This document shows positions 58,909 to 64,000 of a DNA stretch of 64,000 nt, piece after piece. The stretch comes from Lachnoclostridium sp. UBA1175 (GTDB lineage Bacteria > Bacillota > Clostridia > Lachnospirales > Lachnospiraceae). The position numbers and the translations under genes were made by a program. Position 1 is the stretch's first letter. The number at the start of each line of letters is the position of its first letter. Location: assembly GCA_002311665.1 (NCBI GenBank), contig DBYX01000008.1, positions 23,780 through 87,779 on the forward strand. The letters are read 5' to 3'. The notes beneath the pieces were generated by a model. The model saw only the letters and a program-made list of their open reading frames with translations, searched no databases and was not told the DNA's origin.

Positions 58909-61900
58909 ATGAAGAGGTTTATCAACATTCGCAATGCAGTACGTTTGCTGTGCGCCATGACCCTGGCGATCCTTCTGATCAGCCCGAAGACGGCGCACGC
59001 GGGCTCCGCAACGATCAATCAGGGGGAGACCAAGCCGTATACCGCAACTTCTGCCGGTGAGAACATCACGGTGACCCTGAACAACGCATACACCAGTGTG
59101 CAATTGAGGGGCAAACCGTCGTGGATCACATACAAGAAAGACGGCTCCAAATTTATCCTGACGTTGTCCAAAAATGCAAGCGGGGAGAAGCGTACAGGCG
59201 ATGTCGCATTCGTCGACGGCTCCAAAGTATGGACCCTGCGCGTTACGCAGAACCCTGTAGTTGTGTATGTGAGCTTCAACGTTAACGGCGGAAGCGGAAA
59301 CATTTCAAGCAAAACATACACGGTTTCGAAAACCTATGGCAGCATTCCGGCGGGACCTACCCCGCCCAAGGGACACTCATTTGACGGATGGTACACCGCA
59401 AAATCAGGCGGTTCGAAGATTACTGCCTCCTCGACCGTGTCCGAGTCTGTCACGACGCTGTACGCACACTATAGTGCAAAGAAATACAATGTATCCTTCA
59501 ACAGCAACGGCGGTTCCTCCTGCTCGTCGCAGAAGGTAACATACAACAGCACGTACGGTACGCTCCCGACGCCCGGCAGAACAGGCTACAAGTTCGTCGG
59601 CTGGTATACCGCGTCAAGCGGCGGTACCAAGATCACATCCTCATCAAAGCACACGTCCGCATCGGACATCACGCTGTACGCACATTGGGAGGCTTCGCCT
59701 ATCGTCGTCACGTTCTACAGCAACAACGGCACCGACGATGCTACGAGCCGTACCTACTATTACGGCCAGAAGTTCGGCAGCCTTCCGGCAAGTCCTGCTT
59801 TGCCTTCAGCAGGCTACAAGTTCGTCGGTTGGTTCACCGCCAAGTCCGGCGGTACCCAGATTACCGCGGACACTACAGTCACGACCTCTTACACATCGCT
59901 GTACGCACAGTTCAAGGCGAAAGAGCTGATTGTTTCGTTCGACAGCTGCAACGGCTCGGCCGCCTCCTCCAAAAATGTGATCTTCGACAGCGCATACGGT
60001 TCCCTTCCGACGACTGAGAGGAACGGTTATAAGTTCGTCGGCTGGTACACGGCCAAGTCCGGCGGCACCAAGATCACCGCGTCCACGATCGTATCGATCA
60101 CCAATGATCACACGCTCTACGCGCACTGGAAAGCCAACACTTACAAGGTGACCTTTGATTCTGACAATGGCTCTGCAGTTTCGGCGATAACTGTAACCTT
60201 CGGCGGAAAATACGGTGACCTCGAAACCCCTACGAAGGATGGTTACACCTTCAAAGGCTGGTACACGTCTAAAACCGGCGGCAGTCAGGTGACCCCTCAG
60301 ACGGTCGTCAAGATAGCTGCCGACCACACTCTTTACGCTCGCTGGCAGGGTGATCCGATCACCGTCAAATTCAGCAATAACGGCGGCTACGGCACAGTTC
60401 CGGATCAGACCTACATCATCGGCGACCCCTACGGGCATCTTCCCGCAGGCACCACGGCTTCCGATGGCGGTTACAAGTTCGGCGGATGGTACACGGCCAA
60501 GGTGGGCGGTGTCAGGATCTTCAAGGACACGATCGTTTCCAAGATGTATAAGACACTGTACGCCCACTACATCGCGCGCACATTTACCGTAACCTTCGAC
60601 AGCTGCGGCGGCTCCGAAACCACCACGAAGAAGGTAACCTATGACAGCGCGTATGGCACGCTTCAGCAGACCACCCGAGAAGGCTACGCCTTCCGAGGCT
60701 GGTACACCGAGCCGGACGGCGGCACACGAGTGACTGCACAGTCGATCGTCACAACCGCAGCCGACCACACGCTCTACGCGCGCTGGGAAGCACGACATTT
60801 CAGAGTCACATTTGACACCAACGACGGATCCGACGTTGCCACCAAAATCGTGACCTACGACAGCGCCTACGGCAAGCTCGAAATGCCCAAACGTCTTGGT
60901 TACACCTTCACCGGCTGGTACACTGACCCCGACAAAGGCACTCGAGTAACCGCGGCCACAATCGTCAAAACCGCAGCGGACCACACCCTGTACGCACGCT
61001 GGAGGGCTAACACCTACACCGTTACCTTCGACTCCAGAGGCGGTACTCCCATCGATCCGATCCAGGTGTCATACGGCGGCACATACGGAGCACTTCCGAC
61101 CCCCAAGAACGATCATTACACATTCGTCGGCTGGTTTACGTCTTCCGGCCTTCAGGTGCTGCCCTCCACAGTGGTGACAACAACCAACGATCATACACTG
61201 GTCGCGCACTGGCGAAGATTGGAAGCTTACATCACCTTCGATGTTAACGGAGGAACCGGGGTGATTCCGAGCAGGTGGTTAAAACCCGACTCCCGTTTAG
61301 ACATTCTCATTGCTCCGAAGCGAACCAACTATACCTTTATCGGATGGTACACGGAAAAAACAGGTGGTGAGCAAGTCTATTCCACCACAAGAATTCATGA
61401 TATCAAAAACCACACTTTCTATGCACACTGGGTAAGAAACAGTGATTTTGTGTTCAAGGATCTGCTTCCTGTCGAGATTGATGAAAAAACACCATTAGCG
61501 TCTGCGATGTCTCACAATTTACGTATCACGTCGGACCTTTCACAGACAGAAAAGTACTCTGAATTTGTGGTCGACTTCTACACTAACAGCAGACCGATCG
61601 GAACATATTGGTGTTTAATACAATGCAATATGTCTACCTCTGATCTTGTCAGACAAGGCTTCAAGCCATCGGGAGGAAGACTCTACGCCGGCCTGCAGTA
61701 TACACCTGAAGGTGCAAAGAGCGATCTTGCTATGTGGAGAGTAAGAATCAACAACGGAAACACTTCTATTTACGCAGAAACCAAGACCGTATATCCCGGC
61801 GATGATATGCAGCATTACAACAACGAAGAACTGGGTATGAAATACCAGCGGAAGTTCGAATGGAATGCAAACACCTGGTATCGTATGTACCTCCGCTGCT

Positions 61901-62316
61901 ACGAAGGTGACAACGGAAACACCTATGTAGCACAATGGGTTCAAGCTATCGGCGACAAAGACTGGCACCTGATTGTAATCATTGATACGAACCTTAAAGA
62001 CTCCTACTTCACCGGTCAAATACAGCAGTTTATGGAAGACTACAAAGTTGACGGTGACAAAGGCACCCGGACGATTGCCCTCCGTAATATGTGGGTAAGA
62101 AAGAAAAGCGGTGATTGGGTGTTCGTTGACTCTATAACACTGGAATCCAACAGCGCATCGAGAGGCGTCGCAGGGCTTGGACGGAACAACACAACAGTAT
62201 ATGGTATTACAACCGAATACGGTGCAGATACACAGAATTTATACGACGAGATAAAGCTCAAGTGCAACGGCCTGCAGAAGACGACCACCAGACCGATCAC
62301 ACCGTACTCGAACTAA
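58909..62316 (+). CDS. Giant secreted InlB-repeat protein, copy 2
   Basis: A 1135-residue paralogue of the preceding gene, with the same order: signal peptide, BACON-like domain, ten InlB-type B repeats and the same C-terminal domain. Signal peptide and ribosome binding site region (AAAGGAGAATGGTGGC before the ATG) are almost identical at DNA level to copy 1, whereas repeats and C-terminal domains have diverged clearly. It starts 44 bases after copy 1 with no terminator between, so both should be under the riboswitch. The copies may bind different ligands. Confidence 0.75.
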   Translation: MKRFINIRNAVRLLCAMTLAILLISPKTAHAGSATINQGETKPYTATSAGENITVTLNNAYTSVQLRGKPSWITYKKDGSKFILTLSKNASGEKRTGDVAFVDGSKVWTLRVTQNPVVVYVSFNVNGGSGNISSKTYTVSKTYGSIPAGPTPPKGHSFDGWYTAKSGGSKITASSTVSESVTTLYAHYSAKKYNVSFNSNGGSSCSSQKVTYNSTYGTLPTPGRTGYKFVGWYTASSGGTKITSSSKHTSASDITLYAHWEASPIVVTFYSNNGTDDATSRTYYYGQKFGSLPASPALPSAGYKFVGWFTAKSGGTQITADTTVTTSYTSLYAQFKAKELIVSFDSCNGSAASSKNVIFDSAYGSLPTTERNGYKFVGWYTAKSGGTKITASTIVSITNDHTLYAHWKANTYKVTFDSDNGSAVSAITVTFGGKYGDLETPTKDGYTFKGWYTSKTGGSQVTPQTVVKIAADHTLYARWQGDPITVKFSNNGGYGTVPDQTYIIGDPYGHLPAGTTASDGGYKFGGWYTAKVGGVRIFKDTIVSKMYKTLYAHYIARTFTVTFDSCGGSETTTKKVTYDSAYGTLQQTTREGYAFRGWYTEPDGGTRVTAQSIVTTAADHTLYARWEARHFRVTFDTNDGSDVATKIVTYDSAYGKLEMPKRLGYTFTGWYTDPDKGTRVTAATIVKTAADHTLYARWRANTYTVTFDSRGGTPIDPIQVSYGGTYGALPTPKNDHYTFVGWFTSSGLQVLPSTVVTTTNDHTLVAHWRRLEAYITFDVNGGTGVIPSRWLKPDSRLDILIAPKRTNYTFIGWYTEKTGGEQVYSTTRIHDIKNHTFYAHWVRNSDFVFKDLLPVEIDEKTPLASAMSHNLRITSDLSQTEKYSEFVVDFYTNSRPIGTYWCLIQCNMSTSDLVRQGFKPSGGRLYAGLQYTPEGAKSDLAMWRVRINNGNTSIYAETKTVYPGDDMQHYNNEELGMKYQRKFEWNANTWYRMYLRCYEGDNGNTYVAQWVQAIGDKDWHLIVIIDTNLKDSYFTGQIQQFMEDYKVDGDKGTRTIALRNMWVRKKSGDWVFVDSITLESNSASRGVAGLGRNNTTVYGITTEYGADTQNLYDEIKLKCNGLQKTTTRPITPYSN

Positions 62317-62350
62317 CACCCGATTCAAATTCATAAGCTCCAAAAAACAT

Positions 62351-62394
62351 CACCGCCGCCCGACTGCATAACGCAACGGACGGCGGTGTTTTTT
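62351..62394 (+). terminator. Terminator after the InlB-repeat pair
   Basis: CACCGCCG (62351-62358) pairs with CGGCGGTG (62381-62388), followed by six T (62389-62394). Confidence 0.85.
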
Positions 62395-62645
62395 GTACTC
62401 ATTTTCCGAATAAAACATGGCTTTATGCGCCCCGCAGGGCCGGCTCAGAGTGACATAATCCAGGCGACTACGGCGATATAGTATATGACGATCAGGGCCG
62501 CCGAGCAGCTTCAGCTATTACATCGCACATTACAGACGATCAGTATATTCCTTCAACAACCATAAAATGCAACATATCACTGCAATCCAATGCTTTTTCC
62601 TGGAATCAACACCTTAAGCCCCTTGTCCTCTGCACTAACAACCAA
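62395..62645. other. Intergenic stretch without a recognised gene
   Basis: The sequence between the terminator and the next promoter has no frame with a ribosome binding site and no recognisable RNA or repeat apart from one octamer CATTTTCC (62400-62407). It changes from GC-rich to AT-rich toward its right end. Confidence 0.4.
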
Positions 62646-62674
62646 TTGTTGGCCATCCCGATAATTGATATAAT
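62646..62674 (+). promoter_or_regulatory. Promoter of the small lipoprotein gene
   Basis: TTGTTG (62646-62651) and TATAAT (62669-62674) have a 17-base spacer. The -35 box overlaps a short palindrome CCAATTGTTGG (62643-62653), a possible operator. Confidence 0.6.
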
Positions 62675-62749
62675 AAACAAACAAAAACACGCTTTGAAAC
62701 AATACTCTTCCCTGTTGATTACCCACGGTTACACGAAAGGAACATGCCT

Positions 62750-63337
62750 ATGCGTACGCCAAAGTCCATTCTATTGATTGTCCTTATGCTTGCTTTTATC
62801 CTGTGTATTGGCTGTGAATATCCTAATGCTACAAAAGAGGATGCAATGACGGACGCGATTGGATCAGACGATCCTTCTCCGACGAAAACCGATTCGAAGT
62901 CCGCATCACCATCCACAGAAGCTACGGCGAGCCCCTCGCTGACGGAGTCACCGGGTGAGAATAACGTTCGTGATTTACCTCAGGATACTCTGAGTTCTAC
63001 TCCGACTCCGAGCAACACACCGTCACCGTCTCCCAAGCCTACCAATACACCGTCACCCAAACCCACAAAAACGCCGACCCCTAGGCCCACCAGCACACCA
63101 ACACCTAAACCGATCAAGCTTACCGGAAAATTGGACACCTCTGAAGGCGATTATTATGTCTTCTATGTAGTCAACATCAATACCGGTAAGTTCCATCGCC
63201 CCAAATGCAGACACGTCAAAAAGATGTATGAATCCAACACAAATTACGCGACAGAGCACGGTTTTGCTGACGCTGAATCCGCACGAAACTGGCTGATCAA
63301 GCAAAGTTACGATACTTGCGGAACCTGTAGTCCATAA
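62750..63337 (+). CDS. Small lipoprotein with C-terminal Ada-like metal-binding motif
   Basis: A 195-residue lipoprotein: signal with lipobox CIGC (Cys at about 22), a long Ser/Thr/Pro/Lys linker typical of cell-wall-spanning stalks, and a C-terminal module of about 60 residues: YVVNINTGKFHRPKCRHVKKM...CGTCSP. This module (Cys, then a CxxC at the end) is like the Ada-type zinc-binding motif found at the end of surface proteins and competence-type nucleases. The start at 62750 has AAAGGA eight bases upstream; an ATG two codons earlier sits too near. Function unknown. Confidence 0.7.
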   Translation: MRTPKSILLIVLMLAFILCIGCEYPNATKEDAMTDAIGSDDPSPTKTDSKSASPSTEATASPSLTESPGENNVRDLPQDTLSSTPTPSNTPSPSPKPTNTPSPKPTKTPTPRPTSTPTPKPIKLTGKLDTSEGDYYVFYVVNINTGKFHRPKCRHVKKMYESNTNYATEHGFADAESARNWLIKQSYDTCGTCSP

Positions 63338-63376
63338 AAAGAAAGCTAAATACAGTTTTCAAATATAACAAAACAC

Positions 63377-63406
63377 CAACGGCCACCGGTTCCCCGGTGG
63401 CCGTTG
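63377..63406. terminator. Terminator between convergent genes
   Basis: CAACGGCCACCGG (63377-63389) and CCGGTGGCCGTTG (63394-63406) are perfect complements with a four-base loop. T runs are poor on both sides, but it lies exactly between two converging genes. Confidence 0.7.
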
Positions 63407-63451
63407 TCATTCATCCTTATCCTTTTATCCTGTTCGTCCCTCACTGTTTTA

Positions 63452-64000
63452 TCACGGCTTGTACGTAAACTCGTCGTCGACCAAGTCTTCCGCTGTCCAA
63501 TCCTGTGAATCGTAGATGCGCATCGTGTATACGATCTCGCTGACGGATGTGATCTCATATTCCTCAAGATCTTCGGTGTCGAAGCAGATGGAGGTGTAGG
63601 CGCGCGTGCCGGGCGACAGAGACTTAGCCCAGTAGGGGTCAATGTCCGCCCCGTTGACGGTTACGTCGTCCCAAGTGTAGAGCAGGATGACGTCGGTCTT
63701 GTTCTCAATATAGCAGTCGAGCGTGTAGCCCCAGAGCGAGTCGTTGCGCGTGCCGAGGATGATGAAGCTGATCTTGTCGTTGTCGATCACGACCTGCTCC
63801 GAGTCCGAGGTGATGCGCGCGGGGTACTTAACTGCGCTTGCGGTGAGGCCGGTCGGATAGACGGTGTACGACTCTTTCAGAACGTCTTCGCCTCCTCCAT
63901 TTTCCGAATCATAGACGCGAAGCACGAAGCGCATCTCATCTATGGTTTCGCCCATCTTCTTCAGGTCTTCCGAGCCGAACATAATCTTGCTGTTGAACGT
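63452..64000 (-). CDS. Lipoprotein-family protein, truncated by the window end
   Basis: The last 182 residues of a minus-strand gene whose start lies beyond 64000. It is clearly related to the two-domain lipoprotein at 46844: shared blocks are YPTGL/KSA, YPARxTxxxEQVVxDN, WGYTLxCYxENKTD, WDDVxVNGxxxDPYW and the ending xTYKP. The visible part holds the end of domain 1 and all of domain 2. Confidence 0.7.
   Translation of the reverse strand, partial: TFNSKIMFGSEDLKKMGETIDEMRFVLRVYDSENGGGEDVLKESYTVYPTGLTASAVKYPARITSDSEQVVIDNDKISFIILGTRNDSLWGYTLDCYIENKTDVILLYTWDDVTVNGADIDPYWAKSLSPGTRAYTSICFDTEDLEEYEITSVSEIVYTMRIYDSQDWTAEDLVDDEFTYKP

Noticed and set aside
55424..62316. Regularly spaced repeats that could suggest a CRISPR array.
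   Set aside because: Units are about 210 bases, in frame and diverged, and encode InlB-type protein repeats; there are no short identical repeats with unique spacers and no cas genes.
62395..62645. A decayed gene or small RNA between the InlB-repeat pair and the small lipoprotein.
   Set aside because: Neither a frame with homology-like features nor a promoter-terminator pair around a structured RNA could be seen.

Overview
The window looks like chromosome from a Gram-positive clostridial bacterium, probably a gut or rumen Lachnospiraceae/Oscillospiraceae-type anaerobe. The evidence is a GH94 cellobiose phosphorylase, a T-box leader in front of tyrS, a c-di-GMP riboswitch in front of giant secreted proteins, Pro/Thr-rich lipoproteins, AGGAGG-type ribosome binding sites with some TTG and GTG starts, and GC-rich backbone codon use. 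This placement is inference; no rRNA or tRNA gene is present to fix it. No gene was recognised as transposase, integrase or CRISPR.

Layout. 0.4-7.4 kb: cellobiose phosphorylase, a membrane-anchored GH25 lysozyme, T-box-controlled tyrS and a CmpB-like membrane protein. 7.5-15.9 kb: a three-gene sensory operon (membrane sensor, kinase, LuxR-type regulator) followed by a 1485-residue secreted protein (beta-helix-like region, leucine-rich repeats, five Ig-like repeats). A 20-base element recurs at the same distance from the -10 box of both promoters, which suggests one regulon. 16-21.6 kb: an AAA+ ATPase, serA, serC (behind a structured leader) and an acetolactate synthase. 21.7-32.6 kb: CapA-like and PlsC-like envelope genes, a TldD/TldE pair, an HTH regulator, two lipoproteins, a zinc ribbon protein, a peroxiredoxin and a macrodomain-cyclase fusion.

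32.7-45.1 kb is a visibly AT-rich block of nine tightly packed minus-strand genes and is the most interesting part of the window. In transcription order it encodes a Vsr-type endonuclease, a Z1-domain helicase-like ATPase, a MutL/MORC-like GHKL ATPase, an unrecognised protein, a DUF6339-like protein, a PD-(D/E)XK (DUF4420-like) nuclease, a C5-cytosine methyltransferase, then a protein joining an Hsp90/MORC-like ATPase to a histidine kinase, and a receiver-domain protein with an unknown C-terminal domain. It resembles the MutL/Z1 antiviral (Mza-like) and MORC-associated restriction systems, but with Dcm/Vsr and a two-component pair and without a recognisable AIPR gene. A phage-defence role is inference from domain content and context.

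45.4-51.5 kb: zinc-ribbon and lipoprotein genes with a WYL regulator, then a Sel1/J-domain/HIRAN gene set. 51.7-62.4 kb: a secreted Cys-rich protein with a papain-like C-terminal domain, and divergently from it a c-di-GMP-I riboswitch with terminator followed by two tandem paralogous secreted proteins, each with ten InlB-type B repeats. 62.4-64 kb: a small lipoprotein and the truncated end of a second copy of the 46.8 kb lipoprotein family.

Coordinates of starts were chosen by ribosome binding site and family length where several were possible. All family calls are by eye, without database searches.
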